In this document: positions 49,201 through 56,857 of the stretch, in pieces
How the letters are laid out: each line of letters begins with the position of its first letter
Numbering within the stretch: the first letter of the stretch is position 1
DNA from: Nocardia asteroides
GTDB lineage: Bacteria; Actinomycetota; Actinomycetes; Mycobacteriales; Mycobacteriaceae
DNA: 64,000 nt
Assembly (NCBI GenBank): GCA_019930625.1
Contig: CP082844.1
Span: forward strand, 3,348,001 to 3,412,000
Direction of reading: 5' to 3'
Made by a program: the position numbers and the translations under genes
The notes under the pieces: generated by a model
What the model was told of the DNA's origin: nothing
Seen by the model: only the letters and a program-made list of their open reading frames with translations
Databases searched by the model: none

Positions 49201-50154
49201 GACGACGAGGTCCCACCGGACGAGTTCGCGGACGACTTCGAGGTCCTCGCGACCGAATACGCCGACCCTTACGCGGACATCGAGCCCTATTTCGGCTCGG
49301 CGCCTGACCCGGTGGAGGAGTACCTGTCCGCTGACGAGCCGTTCGCCGCGACCGGCTTCGCTCCGCCCCCGCCGGAGGACCCGTACCGGCCGGAGCACAC
49401 CCATCCGGTGCCGGATCCGGACGATCCGGATGGCTGGGCCGCCGACGTGGACGCCTTGCTGGCCGAACACCAGGCCGCCGCTGCCGCGGCCGAGGAGGTC
49501 GAGCTACCCGGTCAGATCGCGGCGACCGCACTGGTCGAGCTGCGCGCCGACCCGGCGAAACTCGCCGCCCGCCTGCGTCGTCCGCTGCCCTACCCGCCCA
49601 ACCCGCTGGCCCGCCGCGGTACCGCGTTCCACGCCTGGGTGCAGCGCTGGTTCGGCTCCACCCGCCTGCTCGGTCTGGACGAACTGCCGGGCGCGGCCGA
49701 CAGCGGCGCGGCCGACGCGGGCCTGGACGCCGAACTCACCGCGATGCAGGAGGCGTTCCTGAACTCGCCGTGGGCCGACCGCAGCCCCATCGAAGTCGAG
49801 ATCCCGTTCGAGACCTCGATCGCGGGCACCGTGATCCGCGGCAGGATGGACGCGGTGTTCGCCGAACCCGGCGGCGGCTGGATCGTGGTGGACTGGAAGA
49901 CCGGCGCCGAGCCCAGCGCCGCCGAAGAGCCCGCGGTGGCCATGCAGCTGGCCGTGTACCGCTTGGCGTGGGCACGGTTGATGGCCGCGCGCGAGGGACG
50001 GTCCGAGCAGGAGATGTTGCCCCGGATCGGCGCGGCGTTCCACTACGTGCGCACCGGGCGCACCATCGCGCCGAGGAACCTGGCCGGTCCGGACGAACTG
50101 GCCGAGCTGGTCAGGAACGCCGCGCCCGCCGGCTCACCGCCAGCGACGAAGTGA
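46231..50154 (+). CDS. adnB: AdnB, helicase-nuclease subunit with an unusual insertion
   Basis: A 1307-residue UvrD-type motor plus nuclease, the main translocating subunit of AdnAB. Walker A GAGAGKT (39-45), motif II LLDEYQDTGHA (Asp284, Glu285), motif III GDPMQSIYGWRGAS (about 392-405), [15 protein letters not shown] and VALTRTERVLL later. The nuclease domain is IRGRMDAVF with VVDWKTG (about 1203-1226). Mycobacterial AdnB is about 1100 residues. The excess is a polar segment between motifs II and III (about residues 305-388) and an acidic, proline-rich linker (about 910-1090). GTG start at 46231, 43 bases after adnA. Confidence 0.92.
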   Translation: MTGRVTPHQLAQALGLPPPTDEQAAVIAAPPGPTLVVAGAGAGKTETMAARVVWMVANRLVLPDEVLGLTFTRKAAQQLTARIRTRLARLAGAPLLRELDPTGRLRAQLTGAEPEISTYHSYAGRLLTEHGLLLPVEPSATLLTETQLWQLAHQVVRAWDGDLETDRTPVSVTEAVLALSGQLAEHLVEPEELAEAHTELAKLVHTLPAGPRQRGGPSQTLLNIVQVQRERVALLPLVQQLAEALRRRGALDFGAQMSLAARLAAEHPEVAAAERARFRLVLLDEYQDTGHAQRVLLAALFGGAEDGTQRTDDDSSVEDQLPPETASPLGDGPQDAHFAPTSQRADAGDMTQEGRPRFAGAHDPRAETRRHDQRTPPRDPRAQRLAVTAVGDPMQSIYGWRGASAANLPRFATDFPTAPGVPAPTLALLTSWRNPPEALALANLVAEPLRRKAIEGGGVTVDALRAKPDAGAGVVALALTATVADEREWVAERIAAQWAARRAAQQPPPTSAVLVRRNADAAPLAEALRAQGLPVEIVGLGGLLATPEVADIVATLRLIAEPGSGSAAMRVLTGARWRLGVADIAALARRARDLSIRPPGSQGPAEIADGAALDEALREVAPEPAEQAGLADAIADPGPRQQYSQAGFARIEALGRELAALRERSGQPLAELVADVERTIGVGVETQTRRAMAGTGAGREHLDAFAEVVAGYAADTGASLGGLLAFLAAAEEVENGLEPGEVEVAKDRVQVLTVHAAKGLEWEIVAVPHVVEGVFPSKVGSGTWLGALAELPTSLRGDRKQDDAAEGVPVLDLTDLYDRADLDRAIKAHKEALERRRIDEERRLFYVALTRTERVLLVSAHHWAETGSSPKGPSDFLLELKHAHQDPDSPAYDVLTIDRWDDPPAADAVNPFTDNPATAEWPRDPLSTRRDPVEQGAALVRAALADLRSRAADAGPAPHDTAQGRGLLEGQLPPLDDAAAYPDEPAYYPPDDEVPPDEFADDFEVLATEYADPYADIEPYFGSAPDPVEEYLSADEPFAATGFAPPPPEDPYRPEHTHPVPDPDDPDGWAADVDALLAEHQAAAAAAEEVELPGQIAATALVELRADPAKLAARLRRPLPYPPNPLARRGTAFHAWVQRWFGSTRLLGLDELPGAADSGAADAGLDAELTAMQEAFLNSPWADRSPIEVEIPFETSIAGTVIRGRMDAVFAEPGGGWIVVDWKTGAEPSAAEEPAVAMQLAVYRLAWARLMAAREGRSEQEMLPRIGAAFHYVRTGRTIAPRNLAGPDELAELVRNAAPAGSPPATK

Positions 50155-50524
50155 TCAGCGGGATCTGCAGCGGAAGCCGCAGCGTCGCGCCGATCTTGAC
50201 CAGCCGCGGGGCCTTCTCACTGGCCAGCACGTCCGCGGCGAACTGCACGTTGGCCGGGAACACCGCGATGAACAGCAGTGCCGCGAGACGTCCGCCGAAC
50301 CCGCGGGTACGCGGGATCGCGAGCGCGATGGCGACGCCGAGTTCGGCCACGCCGGAGGCGTAGGTGTAGTCGCGGGCCCGGCCCGGCAGCAAGCGCGGCA
50401 CGATCGAATCGAAGGGCTTCGGCCAGACGAAGTGCAGCACCCCACTGCCGAACAGCAGGGTGGCCAGGGCCAGGGCGGGCCGCCGCCCGGCAGCGGCCAC
50501 GGGTGTCAGCGTGTTTTCTGCCAT
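50111..50524 (-). CDS. DoxX-like integral membrane protein
   Basis: A 137-residue protein with about four membrane segments: PALALATLLFGSGVLHFVWP, then ASGVAELGVAIALAIPRTRG, LAALLFIAVFPANVQFAADV and LRLPLQIPLITSSLAV. The pattern ASGVAELGVAIAL and the general order match DoxX-like/MauE-type small membrane proteins. ATG at 50524 is preferred over 50539. Its 3' end overlaps the 3' end of adnB by 44 bases on the opposite strand. It is inserted into an otherwise conserved gene block (Rv3202c-Rv3200c). Confidence 0.7.
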   Translation of the reverse strand: MAENTLTPVAAAGRRPALALATLLFGSGVLHFVWPKPFDSIVPRLLPGRARDYTYASGVAELGVAIALAIPRTRGFGGRLAALLFIAVFPANVQFAADVLASEKAPRLVKIGATLRLPLQIPLITSSLAVSRRARRS

Positions 50525-50579
50525 GAGGCACCCTTGCATTCACCCGGCGGCCGCGTCGACTCGACCCGACCTGATGCGG

Positions 50580-51060
50580 GCTCGGCGTTTCGCCCCCTCA
50601 CCGCCCAATCCGACATGTCTCACCCCGGTGAGACCGAGCAAGCGCCGTTCGTGTGGACGCGACCTGCGGGCTCGAGCATGTACCGTTCGCGGCCCGGCTC
50701 GCGTCCGAGTGGCCGCTGCGTAAGCGACGAAGGAGCGAGCGCTCTTCGCGTGGACGCGACCTGAGGGCTTCAGCATGTGCCGTTGACGACCTGGCGCGCA
50801 TCCGAGTAGCCGTGGCGGGTGCCGTCGACTCGACGGTGAGCCGTTGCGGGCATACATCTACGTCTGGTGCTCGAATGCCGACGTGCCCGGCTCGGCTCGA
50901 CTCCCGGTTTCGAGCGAAGCGAGACCGAGCATTGTCCGTTCGCGGCCCGGCTCGCGTCCGAGCGGCCGCCGCGTCCGCGACGAAGTCGCCAGCGGCGGTC
51001 GGTCGGACGCGAGCCACAAGGGGGCCGCGAACACCCAGCGCCGCAGGCGCTGGAGAATCA
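50580..51060. repeat. Intergenic region with two families of imperfect direct repeats
   Basis: A segment beginning CCGTTCGCGGCCCGGCTCGC occurs at about 50683 and 50936 (about 40 bases alike, about 250 bases apart). A second pattern, TGGACGCGACCTG then GGGCT and AGCATGT, occurs at about 50653 and 50752. GAGCGAAGCGAGACCGAGC (about 50922) is a further inverted, self-similar word. The region 50525-51136 has no supported gene. The cause is unknown; a dispersed Nocardia intergenic repeat is possible. Confidence 0.6.
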
Positions 51061-51136
51061 AACACAGTAGGCTGCCCTCCTGTGCCGGAGGGACAAGGAA
51101 TACCGGAGATGACCGACACGAGCGACGAGCCGGCGG

Positions 51137-52201
51137 GTGTGTCCGGTGTTCGGTGATCGAGCGCGTGCTCTGGGGTTGGCCAATCGCCCCGATTTCGCCC
51201 TGGTCGGCGTGCTGCGCATCCCGGAAGTGCAGGCCAGCCCGTGGATTTCGCTGACCAGGCGGGTGCTGTTCGCGACGGCGCTGCTCTTCCTGGCCGCGCT
51301 GGTCGTGTACATCGGGCGCGACGGTTACCACGACAACTCGGGAAACGAGCTGTCGTTCCTGGACGCGTTCTACTACGCCACGGTTTCGCTGTCGACCACC
51401 GGATACGGCGACATCCACCCGGTGACGCCCGATGCGCGGTTGGCGAATATCGTCATCATCACCCCGCTGCGCATCCTTTTCCTGATCGTCCTGGTCGGAA
51501 CTACCCTCAGCGTGCTGACCGAACGTTCCCGGCAGGCTTTCAAGATTCAGCGATGGAGGCACACCGTGCGCAATCACACCGTGGTCGTCGGATACGGCAC
51601 GAAGGGGCGGACCGCGATCGACGCGATGCTCGGCGACGGCGTGCAGCCCGCCGACATCGTCGTGGTGGACACCGACATGGTCGCTTTGGAGGCGGCGGCG
51701 AACGCCGGGCTGGTCACGGTGCACGGCTCGGCCACCCAATCCGACGTGCTGCGACTGGCCGGTGTGCAGAACTCCGAGTCGGTGGTGGTCGCCACCAACC
51801 GCGACGACACCGCCGTGCTGGTCACGCTGACCGCCCGGGAGTTGAACAAGACCGCCAAGATCGTGGTGGCGATCCGGGAGGCGGAGAACACCCACCTGGT
51901 GCGGCAGTCCGGCGCGAACTCGGTGGTGGTGTCCTCGGAGACCGCGGGCCGCTTGCTCGGCATCGCGACGACCACGCCGACGGTCGTGGAGATGATGGAA
52001 GATCTGCTGACGCCCGAGGAGGGCTTCGCCGTCGCCGAACGTGAGGTGGAGCCGTCCGAGATCGGCGGCTCGCCACGGCATCTCGGCGATATCGTCCTGG
52101 GCGTGGTGCGCAACGGCGTGCTGCACCGGGTGGGCGAGCCGGAGGTCGACGCGATCGAGGCGCGCGACAAACTGCTCTACATCCGTCGATCGGCGAAGTG
52201 A
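51137..52201 (+). CDS. Potassium channel with RCK/TrkA-N domain
   Basis: A 354-residue protein. Two membrane helices (about 40-60 and 108-130: LFATALLFLAALVVYIG, and IVIITPLRILFLIVLVGTTL) flank the selectivity filter STTGYGDIHP (86-95). A C-terminal cytoplasmic RCK domain follows, beginning VVVGYGTKGRTAIDAML (about 147), with DTDM in the second half and the usual TrkA-C end. It is the Rv3200c-type gene of the conserved block. Start GTG at 51137 is the longest form; a nearby start cannot be ruled out. The channel probably conducts K+ under control of NAD(H)-type ligands. Confidence 0.85.
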   Translation: MCPVFGDRARALGLANRPDFALVGVLRIPEVQASPWISLTRRVLFATALLFLAALVVYIGRDGYHDNSGNELSFLDAFYYATVSLSTTGYGDIHPVTPDARLANIVIITPLRILFLIVLVGTTLSVLTERSRQAFKIQRWRHTVRNHTVVVGYGTKGRTAIDAMLGDGVQPADIVVVDTDMVALEAAANAGLVTVHGSATQSDVLRLAGVQNSESVVVATNRDDTAVLVTLTARELNKTAKIVVAIREAENTHLVRQSGANSVVVSSETAGRLLGIATTTPTVVEMMEDLLTPEEGFAVAEREVEPSEIGGSPRHLGDIVLGVVRNGVLHRVGEPEVDAIEARDKLLYIRRSAK

Positions 52202-52247
52202 TCACGGCGCGGGCCGGGTGGTAGCCAGGGCGCGATAGTCTCGAACC

Positions 52248-53153
52248 GTGTCCGCTTTTCAGCTCAATAGTGTTCCGTTGCTGTCCCGTGCCGTCGTGGA
52301 CCGGGCCGAGCAGATCCGGGGTGATGCCCAGGCTCTGAAGGAGGGCTGGGGCAGCGCGAGACTCTTGCGAGTCAACCGGCGCGGGCAGGCGCGGTTCGAG
52401 GAGGGCGTCCTGGTCCTGGAATCGGCACTCGAGTTGTCCGCCGAGCCGAGCCCGGCCGCGGTGTTCCTCGGCGTCGAGGACGACATCCACCTCTGGGCGG
52501 TGCGGGACCCGGAGCTGGAGGGCACGCTGACCGATTTGCGCGCGCTGGCAGGCGGCACCGTCGACGACCGCACCGCCGGGCTGCTCTCCACCGCGATCGC
52601 ATTGCTGAACTGGCACGACAAGGCCGGATTCCACGGTGCCGACGGCACGGTGACGACCGCGGCCAAGGCGGGGTGGTCGCGCGTCACCGAGAGCGGTTAC
52701 GAGGAGTTTCCCCGGATCGATCCGGCGGTGATCTGCCTGATCCACGACGGTGGTGACCGGGTGCTGCTCGCGCGTCAGCACAGCTGGCCGAAGTCGCTGT
52801 TCTCGCTGTTGGCCGGGTTCGTCGAGGCGGGCGAGTCGCTGGAACGCTGCGTGGAGCGCGAGATGCGCGAGGAAGTCGGCCTCGACGTGCGCGAGATCAG
52901 CTACCTGGGCAGCCAGCCGTGGCCGTTCCCGCGCTCGCTGATGCTCGGCTTCGCCGCGGTCGCCGATCCCGAGCAGCCGCTGGTCTTCTCCGACGGGGAG
53001 ATCGCCGAAGCCAACTGGTTCACCCGCGCGCAGGTGCGCGAAGCGCTGGCGGTGGGCGACTGGTCGAAGCAGGGCGAGGGCGCCGAGCTGCTGCTGCCCG
53101 GCTCGATCTCCATCGCGCGCACCATCGTCGAATCCTGGGCCGCGATCGACTGA
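52248..53153 (+). CDS. nudC: NAD(+) diphosphatase NudC (NADH pyrophosphatase)
   Basis: A 301-residue Nudix enzyme. The Nudix box is complete (residues 190-212: GFVEAGESLER, then REMREEVGL). The SQPWPFPRS motif (222-230) marks the NADH/NAD-capped-RNA subfamily. NudC normally has a zinc-ribbon with four cysteines before the catalytic domain. Here that region (about 127-152, FHGADGTVTTAAKAGWSRV) has no cysteine, so zinc is unlikely to be bound. GTG start at 52248. It follows the potassium channel closely, as in the Rv3200c-Rv3199c order. Confidence 0.9.
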   Translation: MSAFQLNSVPLLSRAVVDRAEQIRGDAQALKEGWGSARLLRVNRRGQARFEEGVLVLESALELSAEPSPAAVFLGVEDDIHLWAVRDPELEGTLTDLRALAGGTVDDRTAGLLSTAIALLNWHDKAGFHGADGTVTTAAKAGWSRVTESGYEEFPRIDPAVICLIHDGGDRVLLARQHSWPKSLFSLLAGFVEAGESLERCVEREMREEVGLDVREISYLGSQPWPFPRSLMLGFAAVADPEQPLVFSDGEIAEANWFTRAQVREALAVGDWSKQGEGAELLLPGSISIARTIVESWAAID

Positions 53154-53163
53154 GCACATGCTC

Positions 53164-53190
53164 GCGCGCGGGTCGGGACGACCCGCGCGC
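53164..53190. terminator. Bidirectional terminator between nudC and the mycoredoxin gene
   Basis: A perfect 11-base-pair stem (GCGCGCGGGTC with its complement) with a 5-base loop sits between two convergent genes, 10 bases after nudC and 6 bases before the mycoredoxin stop codon. Confidence 0.75.
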
Positions 53191-53196
53191 GCCTGA

Positions 53197-53454
53197 TCAG
53201 GACAGACCGGCGAGGACCTGTTTGACGGCCGCCAGCGACGGGTTGGTCGCTGTGGAGCCGTCGGCGAACTTGACGGTCGGCACGACGTGATTGCCGCCGT
53301 TGACACTGCCGACGAACTCGGCCGACGCCGGATCTTGCTCGATGTCGATCTCGACGTAGGTGATGCCCGCCTCGTCCAGCTGCTTCTTGAGCCTGCGGCA
53401 GTAGCCGCACCAGGTGGTCGAGTACATCGTCAGGGTGGGGTTCGCGTCAGTCAC
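53197..53454 (-). CDS. mrx1: Mycoredoxin-1-like glutaredoxin
   Basis: An 85-residue glutaredoxin-fold protein with the active site [17 protein letters not shown] (Cys16/Cys19 by position) and the conserved cis-proline segment [16 protein letters not shown]. Mycoredoxins use mycothiol in actinobacteria to reduce mixed disulphides. GTG start at 53454 is chosen from the family start. In M. tuberculosis (Rv3198A) the gene sits between nudC and uvrD2, as here, though here it is on the opposite strand. Confidence 0.88.
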   Translation of the reverse strand: MTDANPTLTMYSTTWCGYCRRLKKQLDEAGITYVEIDIEQDPASAEFVGSVNGGNHVVPTVKFADGSTATNPSLAAVKQVLAGLS

Positions 53455-53645
53455 GGAGACTGCAACGCCGGAGACCCGCGCACTGTTCCAACTCGAACCT
53501 TTTTCCAACCGGCGCCGGCTTCTCACCGTCCACAGCGGTGGGGACCTGCGGCAAGGAAGGAAAGGCTCCGTCCGCGTGGGCCGCCGACGCGGGCGTGACA
53601 CCGCTGCACGCGACGGCGCTACGGTGCGTGTCGGTGGCCGCTGAC

Positions 53646-55793
53646 ATGATGGACCGCGTGCCCGCTCTCGACCTCGCCGACCTCGATCCCGAGCAGGCCG
53701 CCGCCGTCCGCGCGCCGCGCGGCCCGGTGTGCGTGCTCGCGGGCGCGGGCACCGGCAAGACCAGGACCATCACCTATCGCATCGCGCACCTGATCGCGCA
53801 GGGGCACGTCAAGGCTGATCAGGTGCTCGCGGTGACGTTCACCGCGCGGGCGGCGGGGGAGCTGCGCACCCGGCTGCGCGCGCTCGGCCTCGGCGGCGAC
53901 GCGACCCAGGTGCAGGCGCGAACATTCCACGCGGCGGCGTTGCGGCAGCTCAAGTACTTCTGGCCGCAGATCGTCGGTGACGTACCGTGGCGGCTGATCG
54001 ATGCGAAGTTCCCCATCGTCGCGCAGGCGGCGCACCAGGCGGGACTGTCCACGGCCACCGACAGCGTCCGCGACCTGCTCAGCGAGATCGAGTGGGCGAA
54101 AGCCTCGCTCATCGCGCCGGAGGACTACGCGGCGGCGGTGGCCGAGCAGCGGCGCGAGACCCCCTATGAGGCGCTGCGCGTCGCCGACGTCTACGCCGGT
54201 TACGAGAAGCTCAAGGCGACGCCGGACGGGCTGTTGCTGGATTTCGACGACCTGCTGCTGCATACGGCGGCCGCGCTGGAGGACTATCCGGCGGTGGCCG
54301 ACGAATTTCGCGGCCGGTACCGCAGTTTCGTCGTCGATGAGTACCAAGACGTCACGCCGCTGCAACAGCGCGTGCTCGACGCCTGGCTCGGCGAGCGGGA
54401 CGACCTCACCGTCGTCGGCGACGCCAACCAGACGATCTACTCGTTCACCGGCGCCACGCCGAGCTACCTGCTGGACTTCTCCCGTCGTTATCCCGATGCC
54501 ACCGTGGTCCGTCTGGAACGTGACTATCGCTCTACTCCGCAGGTGGTGTCGCTGGCCAACCGGGTGATCGGGTCGGCGCGCGGGCGCATCGCGGGCACCA
54601 GGCTGCAATTGATCGGCCAGCGCGCCGACGGGCCCGAACCGGTGTTCGCCGAATACGACGACGCGCCCGCGGAGGCCGCGGCGGTGGCCAAGGCGATCGG
54701 CCGGCTCATCGAGGCGGGCACACCGGCCGCCGAGATCGCCGTCCTGTATCGGATCAATGCCCAGTCGGAGAGCTACGAGCAGGCGCTCACCGAGCGCGGC
54801 ATCCCGTACCAGGTGCGCGGCGGTGAGGGTTTCTTCGCCCGAGCGGAGGTGAGGCAGGCCGTGCAGGCGCTGCGGCAGGTCGCGACCCGCGAGGACTTGC
54901 CCGATCAGGCACGCAGCGGCAAAGCGCTGGTCTCACTGGTCCGCGCGGCCCTCGCCCCGCTCGGCCTCACCGCCACCGAGCCCGCAGGCGCCCAGGCGCG
55001 CGAACGCTGGTCCTCGCTGGTCGCCCTGGTGCGCTTGACCGAGGAACTGGTCGGCAACGGCGAGCGGCTCGACCTGACCGGGCTGCTGCGCGAACTCGCG
55101 GCGCGCGCCGAGGCCAGGCATCCACCCACGGTGCAAGGGGTCACGCTGGCCTCGCTGCACGCCGCCAAGGGCTTGGAGTGGGACGCGGTGTTCCTCGTCG
55201 GCCTGTCCGACGGGACCATGCCGATCGCGCACGTTCTCGCCGACGACGGCTCGGTCGCCGACCAGGCGGCGCTCGAGGAGGAGCGGCGGTTGCTCTACGT
55301 CGGGGTCACCAGGGCGCGCGAACATTTGCGACTGTCCTGGGCGCTGGCCAGAAACGAAGGGGGCAGGCGCACGCGGCGGCGTTCGCGATTCCTCAACGGC
55401 CTCGTCCCCGACGATTCGCCCGCGTCGCGGATCGCGGCCGCGCCGCAGGCCCCGAACGGCGTCCGCCCGACCTGCCGGGTCTGCGCGAAGCCGTTGATCG
55501 GCACCTATGCGACGATGCTCGGCCGCTGCCGCCGTTGCCCGGCCGAACTGGACGCCGAATTGCTTGCGGCACTGCGGGACTGGCGTTCGGAGAAGGCGCA
55601 GGCACTGCGGGTGCGCGAATTCGTCGTGTTCACCGACACCACGCTCACCGCGATCGCCGAACAACTGCCCGCCGACGACGCCGCGCTGGCCGCGATCGCG
55701 GGCATCGGCGCGAAGAAGATCGACCAGTTCGGCGCCGACGTGCTCGCGATCGTCGCGTCCCGGCTTCGATCAAGGTCACAAAACCGCAGGTAG
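53646..55793 (+). CDS. uvrD2: UvrD2-type SF1 DNA helicase with HRDC domain
   Basis: About 715 residues. Helicase motifs: Walker A AGAGTGKT (32-39), [13 protein letters not shown] (Asp231 region), [15 protein letters not shown], and [17 protein letters not shown] with [14 protein letters not shown] tetracysteine CRVC-x-CRRC (about 611-630) and a C-terminal HRDC-like domain ([20 protein letters not shown]) follow, both diagnostic of the mycobacterial UvrD2 type, which unwinds in a manner that depends on the zinc module and Ku-like partners are not needed. ATG at 53646 or 53649 is the likely start; the frame is open upstream to 53538. It lies directly before the whiB7 leader. Confidence 0.9.
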   Translation: MMDRVPALDLADLDPEQAAAVRAPRGPVCVLAGAGTGKTRTITYRIAHLIAQGHVKADQVLAVTFTARAAGELRTRLRALGLGGDATQVQARTFHAAALRQLKYFWPQIVGDVPWRLIDAKFPIVAQAAHQAGLSTATDSVRDLLSEIEWAKASLIAPEDYAAAVAEQRRETPYEALRVADVYAGYEKLKATPDGLLLDFDDLLLHTAAALEDYPAVADEFRGRYRSFVVDEYQDVTPLQQRVLDAWLGERDDLTVVGDANQTIYSFTGATPSYLLDFSRRYPDATVVRLERDYRSTPQVVSLANRVIGSARGRIAGTRLQLIGQRADGPEPVFAEYDDAPAEAAAVAKAIGRLIEAGTPAAEIAVLYRINAQSESYEQALTERGIPYQVRGGEGFFARAEVRQAVQALRQVATREDLPDQARSGKALVSLVRAALAPLGLTATEPAGAQARERWSSLVALVRLTEELVGNGERLDLTGLLRELAARAEARHPPTVQGVTLASLHAAKGLEWDAVFLVGLSDGTMPIAHVLADDGSVADQAALEEERRLLYVGVTRAREHLRLSWALARNEGGRRTRRRSRFLNGLVPDDSPASRIAAAPQAPNGVRPTCRVCAKPLIGTYATMLGRCRRCPAELDAELLAALRDWRSEKAQALRVREFVVFTDTTLTAIAEQLPADDAALAAIAGIGAKKIDQFGADVLAIVASRLRSRSQNRR

Positions 55794-55830
55794 AAAATAG
55801 GTTGTGGCGCTGGAAGATCTTGCCTATGGT
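55793..55830 (+). promoter_or_regulatory. Promoter of the whiB7 leader with WhiB7-type AT-rich box
   Basis: TTGTGG (55802-55807) and TATGGT (55825-55830) are 17 bases apart, a normal SigA-type promoter. Immediately upstream, AAAAT (55794-55798) lies three bases before the -35 element. An AT-rich block at just this distance is the known site for WhiB7 to activate SigA promoters, including its own. The element overlaps the uvrD2 stop codon. Confidence 0.65.
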
Positions 55831-55905
55831 GGATTTCACGCACCGGGAGGGCATCTCGGCGCGCACAGTTACCGACAAACACGAGTACAGGAGGGAGGCA
55901 GAGCA

Positions 55906-56244
55906 ATGGGCAACACCACGAACTTCAGCGCCAATGGCGTTGCGGTCTATGCGCCTATGGCGGCCTCCCGGGGGATCCTCGCCTTGCAGGGGATCGGTCT
56001 GTCCGAAATCGGTGGGTTCGGCACGTTCGGCACGCAAGTGAATTGCGCTGCCATGCACGCCTCGATCCGTACCGAAATCCAGGGCAAGCCCAGCGCGGGC
56101 TGGCACCCGACGGCTGCCGAGGCAGCACTCGGTGTCTTCGCGGATGAAGTCGGCTTCGAGCCGGCGGATCCGCGGGCAGCACGCCTCCGCACCGCACACC
56201 CAGCGACCGTGAACAGGACTCGACACAGATGTCGACCTAGGTAG
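55906..56244 (+). CDS. Leader reading frame (uORF) upstream of whiB7
   Basis: An open frame of 112 codons starting ATG at 55906 behind a very strong ribosome binding site (AGGAGGGAGG, 8 bases). The N-terminal part (MGNTTNFSANGVAVYAPMA then GIGLSEIGGFGTFG) is small-residue-rich and not like a known family. In whiB7 and wblC of other actinobacteria, a uORF in this position senses slow translation and controls premature termination. Here the uORF ends 19 bases before a hairpin, which fits that model. It could also be a small protein gene in its own right. Confidence 0.6.
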   Translation: MGNTTNFSANGVAVYAPMAASRGILALQGIGLSEIGGFGTFGTQVNCAAMHASIRTEIQGKPSAGWHPTAAEAALGVFADEVGFEPADPRAARLRTAHPATVNRTRHRCRPR

Positions 56245-56263
56245 GGAACTCTTCCCCGACCTC

Positions 56264-56300
56264 CTGGCCACGGATCGCGCGACAGCGAAACCGTGGCCAG
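56264..56300 (+). terminator. Attenuator-like hairpin between the uORF and whiB7
   Basis: CTGGCCACGG (56264-56273) and its perfect complement (56291-56300) form a 10-base-pair stem with a 17-base loop, followed by TATTCT. It begins 19 bases after the uORF stop and lies 82 bases before the whiB7 start, as expected of a leader terminator that is disrupted when ribosomes stall on the uORF. Confidence 0.6.
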
Positions 56301-56382
56301 TATTCTCCGGCCCTTCAGCCGACCGGCACCGGTTTCGCCGCTCAACGAAACGAACCGCTGCAACAAGCTGAAGGAGAACGAC

Positions 56383-56706
56383 GTGTTCACCGCACAGGGT
56401 TGGCCGCAGGCCACTACTGACGTGACATGCCGAACCGTGGCGTCGACTACTCCGTCCCAGGAGATCACCAAGGTCCTGCCCTGCCGTGCTGGAGATCCGG
56501 ACCTCTGGTTCGCCGAGAGCCCGGTCCAGTTGGAGCAGGCCAAGGCGCTGTGCGCGACCTGCCCCATCCGCAAGGGCTGCCTGAGCGCCGCCATGGATCG
56601 CCGTGAGCCGTGGGGTGTTTGGGGCGGTGAGATCTTCGACCAGGGTGTCGTGATCGCCCGCAAGCGTCCCCGCGGTCGTCCGCGCAAGGTCGCGGTCCCG
56701 GCGTGA
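56383..56706 (+). CDS. whiB7: WhiB7 transcriptional regulator of intrinsic antibiotic resistance
   Basis: A 107-residue iron-sulphur transcription factor. The four cluster cysteines are Cys34, Cys57, Cys60 and Cys66 (LPCRAGDPDLWF then ALCATCPIRKGC). EPWGVWGGE (75-83) is the WhiB-type beta-turn that contacts sigma factor SigA. The C-terminal AT-hook KRPRGRPRK (94-102) is diagnostic of WhiB7 and binds AT-rich DNA upstream of the -35 box. GTG at 56383 is the start, because AAGGAGA lies 6 bases upstream; the frame is open to 56293, inside the hairpin region. It follows uvrD2 and precedes an ABC1 kinase, as in mycobacteria. Confidence 0.95.
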   Translation: MFTAQGWPQATTDVTCRTVASTTPSQEITKVLPCRAGDPDLWFAESPVQLEQAKALCATCPIRKGCLSAAMDRREPWGVWGGEIFDQGVVIARKRPRGRPRKVAVPA

Positions 56707-56794
56707 GCTGGGGAGTGACTTCCCTCCCTCCGGTCGATGTGCTCGATTCGGTCGGTCCCGGCACGGGCCGAGCCAACGAACGAGAAAGCAGACC

Positions 56795-56823
56795 AGCCGC
56801 CCACCGGTCGTCGGTGGGCGGCT
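56795..56823 (+). terminator. Terminator of whiB7
   Basis: A perfect 12-base-pair stem (AGCCGCCCACCG with its complement) around a 5-base loop lies 88 bases after the whiB7 stop and 35 bases before the stop of the convergent kinase gene, so it may work in both directions. Confidence 0.75.
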
Positions 56824-56857
56824 GCTCTGCGTGGTGTCCGATCTGCGGCGCTGAGAG

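Noticed and set aside
45817..49470. Minus-strand open frame of about 1200 codons opposite adnB
   Set aside because: Low-complexity Arg/Gly/Val sequence typical of a GC-rich antisense frame; the plus strand encodes a complete AdnB.
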